DNA of 64,000 nucleotides from Hybos culiciformis (lineage: Eukaryota > Arthropoda > Insecta > Diptera > Hybotidae), in contig OZ023273.1 of NCBI GenBank assembly GCA_964007475.1, forward strand, positions 4,750,176-4,814,175, written 5' to 3'. Position numbers and translations under genes: made by a program. Numbering within the stretch: the stretch's first letter is position 1; each line of letters starts with the position of its first letter. This document shows positions 1-11,459 of this stretch, piece by piece. The notes beneath the pieces are model-generated. The model was not told where the DNA came from, searched no databases, and worked only from the letters and a program-made list of their open reading frames with translations.

Positions 1-3000
1 AGATGTTTTTTTCAATTACTTTAATAATTAAAATTCAATAACAATTCACGTTCATAATTGACTTTGGAATAACTTTAATATGGACAATAATTGTAGCCAG
101 TTAAAAGCTTGCTCATATTGAAAATATTTGTTATCAGACTTAGACTTGTATTTATAAATATTCTATACTTTAACTTGTGCTTTTTTTTTTGGCCACTTTT
201 TTTAAGTAAAAATTAACTTCAAATCAAATTTATTTAAAAAAAAAACAGTACATGCCTAATCTAGAGATCCGTATTTATACATTCTTTTTTTTTTCGAACA
301 CTGATTTATATTTACCATATATATTTTTTTATTATGTCATTTCTTTAAAAAATATATTGAATGTAACAAAAATTCTTCTTTACATAGTTTTTATAAAATA
401 ACATCAAAAAAAGTTCATTTGGTGCTCAAAATTCTAAGAAAATACCTGGAAAACATAAAAAAAAAAGAATCTTATCAGTATAAAATATTTGAAAATAAAT
501 AAATGATATATTTCATATTGTCAAATACGCGTTCAAATAAAGTAAAAAATGTAGAAGCGAAATGTATTTGATATTTTTAAAGGAAATATGTGTACCTTAA
601 AGTAATTTTTCTTGAGGAATATTAATAAAATTTTATGGTTGAAAAAAAAAAATTGTTTTTTTACAGTAAATTTTCATGAAGATAACATAACTTACACAAT
701 TATATAATATATTATTTTATTGATTGTTGCAACAAAAATAATATATTACCGAATAATTGGTATCTCTAAATCATGAAGAAAAAATAATGTCTACGGATGT
801 GACGCACTGATTTTAATTAACAGAACAGTTCACTTCTGTAACTTGCGAAAATATATTTGCTTTGCAGACATTTTTTTTTATATATAAAAAAAAAACATAA
901 TTTTCCTGTTCACCTTTCCATATACATATACATACATATCATTTAAAAATAATCATTGCTTATAACTTTCTTTTATATAAAGAAACCCACTTAACTATTC
1001 ATCTTTTCACTTCATGATACCTTTTTCTGTTTGTAAATTAAATAAAAGTAAAATTAGTAGGTGAAGATTTTAAAAATTACATTTATTATTTTAAAGTCTT
1101 ATGGGTTTAAAACTTTCTTCAATACTAATCCACACATATATGTATTTATTTATAATACCTAGGTAAACCTGTCTTTATTATTTTATTAAATATTAAAATA
1201 ATAATCGGAAGGAATAAAATCTTTATTGCTAAAGTATTTGAGTGATGTTTGAAAGTTTACAATCTTTATTATTAGCAAGTTCAAGTGTTATAAATTTTAT
1301 AGGCTTTTATATGATTATTATATATTGTTATTATTTTTTTTTAAGGACTTTTCATCGTTATAAATATTATTAAAAAATATTTGTAACATACACTTAAAAA
1401 TGATTATTAAAACCAAAAGTCATAAATTATATATAATATAATCATAATTATTTTTATAAATGTAATGTCTACATGTGGTTTCCGAGTTTTATGGTTAAGT
1501 CTTACACAAATATTTATAAGTAAAAAACTGTAAATAAATATTTTTAGTAATCTATAACTATTATTAGTTCAGTAGTTAAACGCACTTTCTTAATTATATA
1601 CACTAAAGAGAATATTATAATATTTTATATTTTTTTGTAAATTATTATGTAGATACCATTTTAGTTTCAGAAAATTTATTTTCCAGTATGTGTATAGTAA
1701 AAGGATATATGTATATGTATGAATTTATATTTTATTACATGATATTAAAATTGCTAGACATTAAGATATACTTCACTTAAATGCTGATATGAAAATAGTT
1801 TTTTAACAAAGAATAAATAAAAAGGCTGAGTTTTTTTCTTTTTAAAAGTCTTGTCAAATCCACTTAAATTTACATAAATAGAGGAACGTTATGTGTTTGT
1901 TGGTGCATTCGCGACTAACCTGTTTAGAGAATTCAAAGTATTTTAAAATAGAAATTAATATTTTAATATTTCATAACTATTATGCAAAGGATAAGTACAA
2001 ATGACCTGTAGTTATAATTTATTAAAATATGATCTTTATACATATTGTACAATAAATTTGTTATAGCTGTAATAAACATTAAATTTTATATTCATAGCCC
2101 AAAGTTATGAAATGTCTTGCCATAACTATAGAGATAAAATTATTGCAATTAAAGTTAATCAAATAAATGTTTTGCACAAATTATAACTTCTCGAAAACTA
2201 ATTAATTTTATGTGCGTTGAAATTATAATGTAAAAAAATAGGCTTAAGCAATTTACAATATCATGTAAATTATCATTATATCAATTTTTTATCATTATTA
2301 TTATCATTATCGTTATCTATATACTTTAAGTATGAGTTTAACAAAACTATAATTTAAAATAAAATTATTGGAATTTTTTATCTTTTTTTGAATATTTGTA
2401 GGAAATTTTAAAAATTTTATAAATCTAATTTTGTCATTGACGTAATTTCAATTAATATTCCTTTATCTTAAAGTCAATTAGCTCAAACGGTGGGATTTTA
2501 GATAATTTTGTGATAATTAAACAAAAGTTTTGAAACTACTTGAATAATAGATTAATTTTTAATGTTATTTTTTAATTTATGAATTATAAATTTATTTACT
2601 TTCACTTTTCGCTAAGATTATTAGAACATTTTTTGTAAATGAGATGAGTAAGCTTTAATCCTATAATAAATATTTCTATATCCTATTAAAAAAAAGAATA
2701 TATGTATTTATTTTTATTTTTAGGACATTGAAAGTAAGGGAAATTCATATTTAGTTGGTGATTTTGTATATTTTTTTTTCACGAATCAATAACTTCTCTG
2801 TTAAGGTAGAATTTAATAAATCACCGGTGACATATTGATTTGAATTGATTTGATTTTTATCTAAATATCTACAATATAAATTCTTTATCTTATCAAGTTT
2901 TTGATTAAAAGTTTTTCAAGTAATTTAATTTATTATACTGTAATCAAGTTTTAATTCTGAGTTTGTGTATTATAAAATGAAAATAAAATTCCAAAAATAA

Positions 3001-4160
3001 CTAAGAACTTAATATGTTTATGTTTTATGTTTATTTGTTTAATTTCAAGTGACGTAAAATAATAATTTGATTGAATTACTCGAAAGAAAATATTCTGTTT
3101 AATTTGTTGTTTCGTACTTAAGAAAATACAGTACAATGCATAGTACAGAGCAAAATATATTATGCACGATTGAGAAAAATTAATTTCTGTTTTTCCTTGT
3201 TTTTTGGTAGAAAATTATTATCATTTCAAATTGTTGAATGCTATTATTAACTTTTTATTGTTGCAATTACTTTAAAAGAATGAAAAGCTCTGAATCAAAA
3301 ATCAAAAAAAAAAAATTATATCTTGATTAAGAACAAAAACCACTACCTTATAAATTCGCTAAATAAAACTTTTCTGCAATTATGAAATTTTAAGAATAAT
3401 CTATTTTTCATCAAATGAGTAAATAAATAAGAAAATTTGTCGCAGATTTAACAATTATCTTCAAAAGTGCTTCAGAATTTGATTGATAATCGAAACAATA
3501 TAAAATATATAGCAATTTAATAGAAATTTATGTTGTATTTTGGAAATTACGACTTTTTTTTTATTATCTATTTTTGATTATTTTTAGTACATTAGCTGGC
3601 TTACCGATTGGAAGTAAGAATTAATTTCTTTTGAAGAATAAACTTCTTTTGTCCCTTGTTTCGTGTAGTAAAATAAATGGTATGAAAAATCCCTTTAAAC
3701 TTCCATGCATTCTCCCAACGAAGGAATGTTTCTCCGTTGATTAACAAAAGTCTAAGATGTCTTCAAAATTAAATATTTATATCTAATGGATGAAAAATGA
3801 AAATAGCTTCCTACTTAAAAGTACTTATTATCAGAGCTGACTAAATTTAAGTACTTTTGTACTGAACAGAATATTTTATCTTCAGATATTAAATACTTGT
3901 TGTTTATGGTTAATAATAGAATATAATTTTAGTATGTTAATAAATATTCTATTAATTTTAATAGATTTTCCTCTAAAATAACATGTTTCATTAAGGTGGC
4001 AAAATTTTATCAATTAATGAATTAAATTATTTGCAAAATAATGTTCAAAAAATATATAGCTCTTGATTTAAAGTCGTTATCTAAAAATATTTATTTTCTG
4101 TCGGTACTTGTAGTATCTACCTAGGTATACATAATAATATGTTATGTAGGTACTTCAAAA
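1..4160. other. AT-rich intergenic region, no gene seen
   Basis: This stretch is low-complexity AT-rich DNA with many homopolymer runs and short AT palindromes. I saw no open frame with coding-like composition, no convincing splice-site pair and no structured repeat. The only long frame (2951-3136, minus) has the same base composition as its surroundings and is treated as chance. Confidence 0.6.
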
Positions 4161-4173
4161 AAATTTTTTTTTG

Positions 4174-4219
4174 CTATATAAAGCTTAGGTCTTTCTCTCT
4201 TAAAGCTGACAATTCACTT
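4174..4219 (+). promoter_or_regulatory. Core promoter of the secreted helical protein gene at 4238
   Basis: A TATA box (TATATAAAG, about 4175-4183) sits about 55-60 bases upstream of the ATG. A start site 25-35 bases downstream would fall in the CT-rich stretch or the TTCACTT initiator-like sequence around 4200-4219. That leaves a 5' UTR of about 20-35 bases. The assignment rests on sequence and spacing only. Confidence 0.5.
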
Positions 4220-4237
4220 TGATTTTGAAAATTAAAA

Positions 4238-5203
4238 ATGAATTCAGTTTTATTAATTCTGTTGGCAACCTTAGTATCCACTCAATCAGCTTCTATTGAT
4301 CTAACGGATTATAAATTTAATCAATTAGAAATTTATCAACCTTCTGGGCTGGTTAAAAGTAGAGGTATCGCAGGCGATTTGTTCGAATTATTAAGAAATG
4401 CTGCACTTTCAACAGGGGACAAATTTGGTGAACTGCTGAATAAAATATTCGAAAAAGTAAAACAATTTTTCAGCGGTGCCAAATTTGATGGCAAAGGTAT
4501 ACTTCTGAAGTTCGTTCAAGTATCTTTAACATTCAAGAAGTATGCTAATATGGCAATAGATGTTGTAACTGATGAAATTTACGAATTAATGGATAGCATA
4601 GAGGAAAAAGTTTTCAATGTTTTAAGTATGATGGATACTAAATTTGAAGAAGCAATGAATAAAGCTAATACAACTTTATTTAATGCTACAAGGCAATTAC
4701 AAAATTTCCAATTACAAATGGTTGCTGAATTAGTTGAATCACCTGATGATATTGAAGCTCAAGGCTTAAAAATCCTTAATGATTTTGTTGAAAAGAGTAT
4801 TGATGATTGCTACTCATGTTCAAATGGAGCTATTGATCCAATAAAAATTTTATATGAAAAAGCTAAAGATCTTATCGATTCAACATTACCATTTGGTCGT
4901 AGGGTCATTGAAGGATCAGAAGTTTGCCTAAGAGAACATCCATTCGACCCGAAAACGTTGCTTGAATGCATTAAAGAAGTTAAGACGGATTTTCAGTATC
5001 TTGTCAGCAAGGTTCCATTAAAAATTTTAGATTTACAAAATACTGTTTTGATGGCAGTAGTTGAAGAAATTTTGAATATTCCATGTATTATACGATCAAG
5101 GACAGCGATTGAATCGGGGAAAAAAGAAATAAGAAAAACAATATTATCTTTAGTGAATGGAACAGAAGTTTCTAAGCTATCTGATGGTAATATAGGCTTT
5201 TGA
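4238..5203 (+). CDS. Secreted helical cysteine-containing protein, member A of a three-gene local family
   Basis: This is an uninterrupted 321-residue single-exon gene whose GC content is visibly above its flanks. Residues 1 to about 18 form a signal peptide (hydrophobic LLILLATLV, with likely cleavage after the QSA at 16-18). Residues 45-190 are strongly amphipathic and read as consecutive long helices. Five cysteines lie only in the C-terminal third (191, 194, 230, 244, 283). N-glycosylation sequons occur at N144, N149 and N307. I see no transmembrane segment after the signal, so an extracellular product is likely. I do not recognise the family and assign no function. Its nearest relatives in the window are the genes at 22305 and 10418: all three share a C-x35-C pair, and A and C share an NTT sequon about 50 residues before it. 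A TATA box precedes the gene and an AATAAA follows the stop at 5284-5289. An insect helical haemolymph or venom-type protein is possible but not shown. Confidence 0.88.
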   Translation: MNSVLLILLATLVSTQSASIDLTDYKFNQLEIYQPSGLVKSRGIAGDLFELLRNAALSTGDKFGELLNKIFEKVKQFFSGAKFDGKGILLKFVQVSLTFKKYANMAIDVVTDEIYELMDSIEEKVFNVLSMMDTKFEEAMNKANTTLFNATRQLQNFQLQMVAELVESPDDIEAQGLKILNDFVEKSIDDCYSCSNGAIDPIKILYEKAKDLIDSTLPFGRRVIEGSEVCLREHPFDPKTLLECIKEVKTDFQYLVSKVPLKILDLQNTVLMAVVEEILNIPCIIRSRTAIESGKKEIRKTILSLVNGTEVSKLSDGNIGF

Positions 5204-5283
5204 AGTGAAGTGTTTATTCTCTAATATGAAGTTAAAAAAAATTAGTATATAATGACAATGAAGGAACAAGATTAAAAATGTTT

Positions 5284-5289
5284 AATAAA
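5284..5289 (+). terminator. Polyadenylation signal AATAAA
   Basis: A canonical AATAAA lies about 80 bases after the stop codon of the gene at 4238-5203. This fits a short 3' UTR. Confidence 0.5.
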
Positions 5290-5299
5290 GATACAATTT

Positions 5300-6690
5300 A
5301 AATGTGGAATTATGGTTGTTCGGAAAGAGAAATTCTTACGTATTATACAAGTATAGAACAAATAGTATAATTGCGATTGTCAGATGGTTGCTCACTTATA
5401 ATTTGATTATTTAGTTAGAGAAATAACCGGAAAAAGTATGTGCTGAAAATAAATAAATAATTAATTAAATAAAGAAATATATATAAAAGTATGTTTAATC
5501 ACAGAATCATACACAGATAAATTTGAAATAAATGTATGTACTACAATTATGGACGCAAAACTTTAATAAAAAAAGGATTGAGAATAATATAGTTTATAGA
5601 AATGTTATATTCTGACAAAAACCAAAGAACATTCCATATAAGTACAAGCTATTCAACCTTTAAAATAAATCATCGAATATTAAAGGATTTTTTTCAAATT
5701 TGTTTTATTAAGTTTGACTTTGGTAATTTTAATTAAAAATAGAAAAATTAATAAATTTTATTTTTAACCTTAAAATGTTTATGACGGAAAAGAAATAAAA
5801 TTTATTTTTCCTTTTTTTTTGTATAGTTAAATATTTCTTTTATTATTAACTATATAAAATAAATAAAACGAATAATTTTAACAATCAAAACTTTGAATCA
5901 CAAAGCATATGTCAAAAAATTGCTAATAATTTATTTTGTCGGTATCAAATGTGTATTTATTTTATTTATGGTCTCTGTACATTTATATATTCACATACAT
6001 ATAAATCTTATACAAACTTAACATTATAGTGAAATTCCACTTCAAATAATATTTTATCCTTATAGATAAAAAATTTATTTTCTGTATAAAGAACATTGCT
6101 ATTTATATGGGCCATAAAGCAAATAAACGAATAAAAAAAAAACGAAGAAAATCCTTATTGAATTTTCCTTCTTTTAAATTAATGGTACTTTATTTGGAGA
6201 GTATATATTGAGAGTATATAATGTGATTTTTTTTGGTCCATAAAATAGACCAGGATAAGGATTTAAGTGTTACAAATACGGAAAAAAATTAAGGATAACA
6301 ATTTAGTTAAATAATTTTTTTTTAACCCACATAGTTATTCAATTCATATACTATATACATAATACATAGGGAATTAGGTACAATAAAATAGCTATAAGTT
6401 TTTTTTTAATTATTATTCAAGTCCGTCGCAATATTCACATCCAGTTTCCAGAAAATTGGTGAGAAAAAATTTGAAGAATGCCAAATTTTAAAATTTGTAT
6501 GAAATGTGTTTCTGGACCACTGCAACTGTTTTCGAATATATCTCAGTTGTTGTTTCCCAATTTTTTTTAACCAAAGATACATATTGAAGCTTTGGTCTTT
6601 CTCCTTTACAAAAATTAGTTGAAAAGCCAAATATCTCATGTTATTCAATAATTATAACTTAAAATGTGGAAAAAGTCCAAAACGCCAGTT
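5300..6690. other. AT-rich intergenic region, no gene seen
   Basis: I saw no supported gene here. The minus-strand frame at 6406-6648 lies beside the repeated-motif region at 6701-7204 and shows neither a signal peptide nor recognisable domains. It is probably non-coding or part of an old mobile element. Confidence 0.5.
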
Positions 6691-6700
6691 TTAGATAACG

Positions 6701-7204
6701 TGTGGTTAATTTGGACCATAGCATCGGGTAAAGTGGACTAGCTTTAAATTAGAGAGTTTTGTTGGTCATTTGCAAAATACAAAATATGCGGTTAATGTGA
6801 ACCAGTGTACCACAGTACCGACATTGGGTGGTTCACATTACCCGCATTGGTTACCGTCACAAAAAAAAAATTGAAAAATATGAAAAACTTAGACTTAATA
6901 ATACTTATTAGACTTCTTCGAATGCTGTTTGTTTTACTCTGTTCAAAAAAATATTAAATTTTAAAATTGAATAATAAATGAACTTTCAAACCAAAAAATT
7001 GTTTTCACTTTTTTTTTACAATTTTTTTGCCAAAATCAACTATCAAACTAAAATTTTTTTATTGAATGAGTTTTTAATCAGAAATTTTTTTTCTCTTTAT
7101 TTTTTAATAATGTGCATTTTTTCACATGCTTAGATTTGTTACTTAAATTTAAATACCTGAGAAAGCGCACCGGTCCACATTAGCCGACCGGTCCACATTA
7201 CCCG
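6701..7204. repeat. Cluster of GGTTAATGTGGACC-like motifs in both orientations (probable DNA-transposon remnant)
   Basis: A motif close to GGGTAATGTGGACC occurs six times. Direct copies lie near 6703-6717, 6725-6739 and 6788-6803. Inverted copies lie near 6830-6845, 7172-7186 and 7190-7204. The first and last sites are in opposite orientation, about 500 bases apart, and the inner sites are degenerate. This arrangement resembles terminal plus subterminal repeats of a non-autonomous DNA transposon. I did not identify a clear target-site duplication or coding sequence. Confidence 0.5.
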
Positions 7205-8437
7205 TAATTACTCTATATTAATTATATATTGTTCGCTGATCGAAACCATTACTTTGATTTTTTTAAAAAGTGTTGTTAATAATTATATTTTAATGGAATT
7301 TTGAAAAGCAGCTTTCTTTGTGACTTATTCAAATTCAAATTTCAATACAGTCAATATTAATTTTAAGAAGGTTACAACCATACTTATGTTATTCATCATG
7401 TATTTTTAAATGTATTTAAAAAATTGTTGACCCAAAAATGTTTTGAAATATAAATATTATGATTCACTATACCATATCAAATTGGTGATGTTTATAAAGT
7501 ATATTTCCACAAATGTAATGTATGTATGTATTGAATATGTAGGTACAATTTTATTTTTTTAATAAAAAGGTATTTAAGTCGTTTTTTTTGAAATATAATT
7601 TCTGACATTGTCAGTTATTTGCAAAATAATATTTAATATGACCTTTCTGGAAAAGTAATAAGGATGTTTTTAGAGCATTTTATAAAATTTTATAAAATAA
7701 ACATAAATTATTTGATTAAATTAATTCTACATTAATCCTCATTATGCAAGATACTTAATAATGTTTTGTTAGTAAAATAGTGTTGTAATGTGTATAATAA
7801 ATAATTAAATTAATTTTTATGCCCTTATATTAATTTCTGGTAATTGAAAATATTCAAAACTTCTTATTAGCTTCTTTTTTTTTTTTTTTAGCAAGGAATA
7901 ATTCTTTGTAGTAAGAAATGTAGGTGGGTAAATTTTAATATTATGTATTATAAGTTCAATTGAAATAATATTGGATAATTTTTAAAAAATTTTTCGAAAA
8001 TTATTGAGCTTAAATATCGTAATGAACGTAAAGTTTTGTAACTCTATTTTTATTGAAACAAGGGTCTTGTGTAATTTTTATTGAAACATCGACAAATCGC
8101 AAAACGTTTGACATTTCCCTAATTTTACCAACATATTCTTTTACGTAATTTTGCATTTAAATAATGTAAGTCGAATAAAATTTATATACGGTCTTCTAAA
8201 ATCTAAATTAGTAGTATATTGTTTTCAGTCGTTGGAAAATTAAAAACAGTTTCCCACACATTTTGGCATGCAAATTAAAATAAATGTTCAATATATGTTA
8301 TTTGCTAACATAGAGATGTAATATTCCAAGGTGTATCAAATATTTATATTATTTATTACCTTTTACATAAATGTTCTATATAATATGTATAATAATTTAA
8401 TTAAATTCTAAATACCATCATGTTTGAGTTTAAAAAC

Positions 8438-8773
8438 TATACTGCCCTTCCAAGCAAGAATGGCTTAACTCTATTTCGATAGTTTCAAGTTATTCTGTTT
8501 TTATCTTGTAGTTAAAATGTAATCATACGACTTTCTTTCTTCCTAAGTAAAGTTATAATCAAGAAATCAAGAAATCAAGAAATCAAGAAATCAAGAAATC
8601 AAATGAAAAAAAAATTATATTTATAATTAAGCCTTTTTTGATTACTTTTTTGTATTATTTTTGAAGACTTTGTCCAATAAAATCCTGCTGTATTGAAACA
8701 GTTTCATATATATACACATGTATGCTACTTGACTTTTAAGATTAACGTTCTTCTTGCTAAGTTGGGCAGTATA
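8438..8773. mobile_element. 336 bp MITE with about 24 bp terminal inverted repeats and TA flanks
   Basis: The left end (TATACTGCCCTTCCAAGCAAGAA) matches the reverse complement of the right end (TATACTGCCCAACTTAGCAAGAA) at most positions. Both ends abut TA, as expected for Tc1/mariner-type insertion. There is no coding capacity. The interior carries the 8-base tandem array at 8557-8602. Confidence 0.6.
8557..8602 (+). repeat. Tandem array of an 8-base unit (AATCAAGA)
   Basis: About five and a half perfect copies of AATCAAGA lie head to tail inside the MITE at 8438-8773. Confidence 0.85.
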
Positions 8774-9055
8774 ATAAGAGTATTTTTAAATGTCTGCCAG
8801 CTTTAATCATACAATGTTCAAGGATATTTTACAAAAAGATTTTATAAGGTGTATAGAAGAATCTGTAGCTTGAAACAAAAAAGAAAATATTATTTACGAT
8901 ATGTTATGGTCCTTTATGATTACGTAATGTATCTTGATGGTTAATAAAATATCTATCAATTTTTCCAGTTTGCAGTCTATTTATTCTGTATTTTTTTTTT
9001 AAAAATAAAGCTCTGTACTGAAATGTAAAAGATTAACGATGTTCTCCAATCAACA

Positions 9056-9151
9056 CTAATCCTCATCCACAAATTCGCACTCAGTATCTTCAAATGCTGT
9101 TAATACAAAATGGAATTTTTGACAAGACGTAGCATTAGCATCAAACATGAC
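9056..9151 (-). CDS. Candidate terminal exon of an unidentified gene
   Basis: On the minus strand an acceptor (TTTTTGTTAG, with AG at 9153-9152) opens a 31-codon frame ending in TAG at 9056-9058. The reading begins VMFDANATSCQKF and ends in the acidic tail TECEFVDED. The patch is GC-richer than its flanks. An AATAAA on the same strand lies at 8980-8985, about 70 bases after the stop, which fits a last exon. The codon just before the acceptor is an in-frame stop, so a spliced upstream exon is required, and I could not place it. The product is not recognised. The plus strand also has an open frame here (reading INTNPHPQIRTQYLQ), so strand and coding status are uncertain. It could be a decayed transposon piece. 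Confidence 0.3.
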   Translation of the reverse strand, partial: VMFDANATSCQKFHFVLTAFEDTECEFVDED

Positions 9152-10376
9152 CTAACAAAAATTTGCTGCATTATTTCTAGAAAACTATGTCATCTTTTAT
9201 TTTTATTATATAAAAAAATAATTGGAATTAAAAAATTTCCATACAAGAATCTGTAGAAAAAATTATATCTACGTTATGCTATTCATACTTTTAATATGTA
9301 TAAAAATTGTGGTCCAAGGATAACTAAATATTTTAAGGTTAGGAAGGAAATCGTCAATGTTAATAAATATTTTTTATTAGTCAAATATTATGAATTTTTA
9401 GTGCAATGTTGATTGTCCTTTTTTGTTTATGGACGCAGACGGAGATACAATTTAACACACAGTTAAGTTTTGCAACATATTATCTATATGAGTTGAGTAT
9501 ATAAGTATTTACCTTGCAAAAATATAAATTCTCTATCATAAATTTTATGTTCCTGGCATACATGTACAATACATACGTACCTACTTAAGTATTAATAAAT
9601 TTCAAATATCATGTATTTTTTTTTTTACTTTAGTTAATAACAACCTAAAAAGGAAAGTTTCTTTCCTGCTTAAAAATTCATAATATAAATGTGGCTTTTG
9701 AAAATTATATTAAATTTATAGTTTGAGTGTGAAACTCAGAACATTAGTTAATTTAAAAGTTTTCAATATATGGAGGTACCACAAATTATGTTAACAGTGA
9801 ACACATATTATACACAACAAAATATATAAATATTAAAATGTCAAGTACGTACGTCCTATAATTAGCTTATAACTAGAATAAGTTTTGTAGGATAAGTTTT
9901 GTGTTTTAAATGTCCTTTTTTTTTACAGTCATCATCGCTCATATTAAACAAACCGCCAAGAATGATATTTTTTTTTGTGAATTTTGTTTTATACTTTCAA
10001 CTTTCAACAAATCTATTTTTAGTTTTTCCTTTTTTATGCTAAGCCGATTGAGAGCAGAATATTCTTAAATTTTTCTGTGTATCACAAAAAATATTCTTTC
10101 AAACCTGAATAAATAAAATCTATTGTTATTTTATATTTAGATTGTTTGGTAGAAAATTTCTATTATTGATTTAATTTATTGGTATAATAATGACTTTATA
10201 GTTTATGCTGCTTTGTCTGTTAATATTAAATTCTCAACGAATTAATATTTCCTTTCATTTAATTTAATGTGATTCAATGTTAAGTGTGATCATACCCGAA
10301 CTAAAACATTTTTATCATTTTAACGCTAACAAAAAAATTATAATGTAGGCGAGAGTATTTTTAAAAATTATAATTC

Positions 10377-10382
10377 TTTATT
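10377..10382 (-). terminator. Polyadenylation signal AATAAA (minus strand)
   Basis: An AATAAA on the minus strand lies about 35 bases downstream of the stop of the gene at 10418-11398. Confidence 0.45.
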
Positions 10383-10417
10383 TTCACAATTTTCAATTTT
10401 ATTATTTACAATTTTAT

Positions 10418-11398
10418 CTACAAAAAATAAAAACATGATTGCAATGTTTCAAAAATTCTTGTAATTTCCAAAAAATTTTCTGGTATACAAACTTCTTCAC
10501 CATTTTTACCCCAATCAATTCTTGATTTTTCTAATACTTCTTTACGTTTCTGTTCATCATTATACATTTGAAGTTCATCTAAAATAATTGTTAATTTTTC
10601 AAAATCTCCTTCAGGTTGTCGAACAAAATTACAATAAAAATCATAATTTTTTGCAATAAAACAATTTCGTATTTTTTGAACCCTAAATTCAATTTCTTTT
10701 AAAATATGAATAAAATTAGCTTTAGTTATTGTGAAAATATTGTAAACAATTTTTAAATTAGTTGTGGCACATTGTAAAATCTCTTCATTTGGTTCAAATA
10801 ATAAATTTTTGTAATTGTCCCAGCACCAAGTGTCGCTTGTTTTAAATTTTCTATATATTAAAATGTTTTTTTGAATTTCTTTGATTTCAAAATAAGTTCG
10901 TCGAATACTCTCCAATTTTTCGTGTATAAATTCTTTTGCATCATTTGAAACAGCTTCAAATACAAAATTGAAATCAATCATTTCATCAAAATAATTCAGA
11001 ATTTCTTGTTTCGTTTCACTTGAAACTGTTCGCAATGGTATAACACGAATAAATCGAAATAATTTATGTAATTCTCTTTTACTGGATTCGAAAAAATCTC
11101 CCGTAATATTCTCAAATTTTTCGATTTCATTCAAAGCCATATCAAAATGTTGAATTATTATGTCAGTTGATAATTCATTGGAAACATAAAAAGTCAAATT
11201 ATTTTGTAAATTTTCCAAAAAATTAGACAAAATCAAATCAGATGTGTGCAAAAAAATTTCCGAATTTTCGCATAGTAAATAATATTTTTCTGAAATTAAT
11301 TCAATCGGTTGAGGTTTGGTTTTGAAACGATTCACTGGTGTTAACGTTGTTCTTGCACTTAGTGGAAATAAAAATAACATTATTAATAAAATTTTCAT
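10418..11398 (-). CDS. Secreted helical cysteine-containing protein, member B of the local family
   Basis: This is a 326-residue single-exon frame on the minus strand. Residues 1 to about 15 (KILLIMLFLFPLSA) are a clear signal peptide, with likely cleavage after the SA at 14-15. The mature protein is charged and predicted almost wholly helical, with no further membrane segment. Cysteines are at 43, 192, 210, 246, 256, 304 and 322. C210 and C246 are 36 apart, as in the other two members. C192 precedes C210 by 18, as C243 precedes C261 in member C. Sequons occur at N67 and N97. Overall similarity to the other two is low, so the relationship rests on architecture, cysteine spacing and single-exon structure. 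It stands alone, about 5 kb from member A and 11 kb from member C, and is transcribed opposite to both. No known family or function was recognised. Confidence 0.82.
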   Translation of the reverse strand: MKILLIMLFLFPLSARTTLTPVNRFKTKPQPIELISEKYYLLCENSEIFLHTSDLILSNFLENLQNNLTFYVSNELSTDIIIQHFDMALNEIEKFENITGDFFESSKRELHKLFRFIRVIPLRTVSSETKQEILNYFDEMIDFNFVFEAVSNDAKEFIHEKLESIRRTYFEIKEIQKNILIYRKFKTSDTWCWDNYKNLLFEPNEEILQCATTNLKIVYNIFTITKANFIHILKEIEFRVQKIRNCFIAKNYDFYCNFVRQPEGDFEKLTIILDELQMYNDEQKRKEVLEKSRIDWGKNGEEVCIPENFLEITRIFETLQSCFYFL

Positions 11399-11459
11399 AA
11401 TTGTGCTATTTATTGAAAATAACTACAGAAAATAATGTCAATTTAAGAAGTTTATTTTT

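Noticed and set aside
2951..3136. 61-codon minus-strand frame
   Set aside because: Composition is identical to the surrounding AT-rich DNA, with no signal peptide or domain.
6406..6648. 80-codon minus-strand frame
   Set aside because: No signal peptide, domain or splice context. It adjoins a repeated-motif region and is more likely mobile-element DNA.
8557..8602. CRISPR-like array
   Set aside because: It is a pure 8-base tandem repeat without spacers, in eukaryotic DNA.
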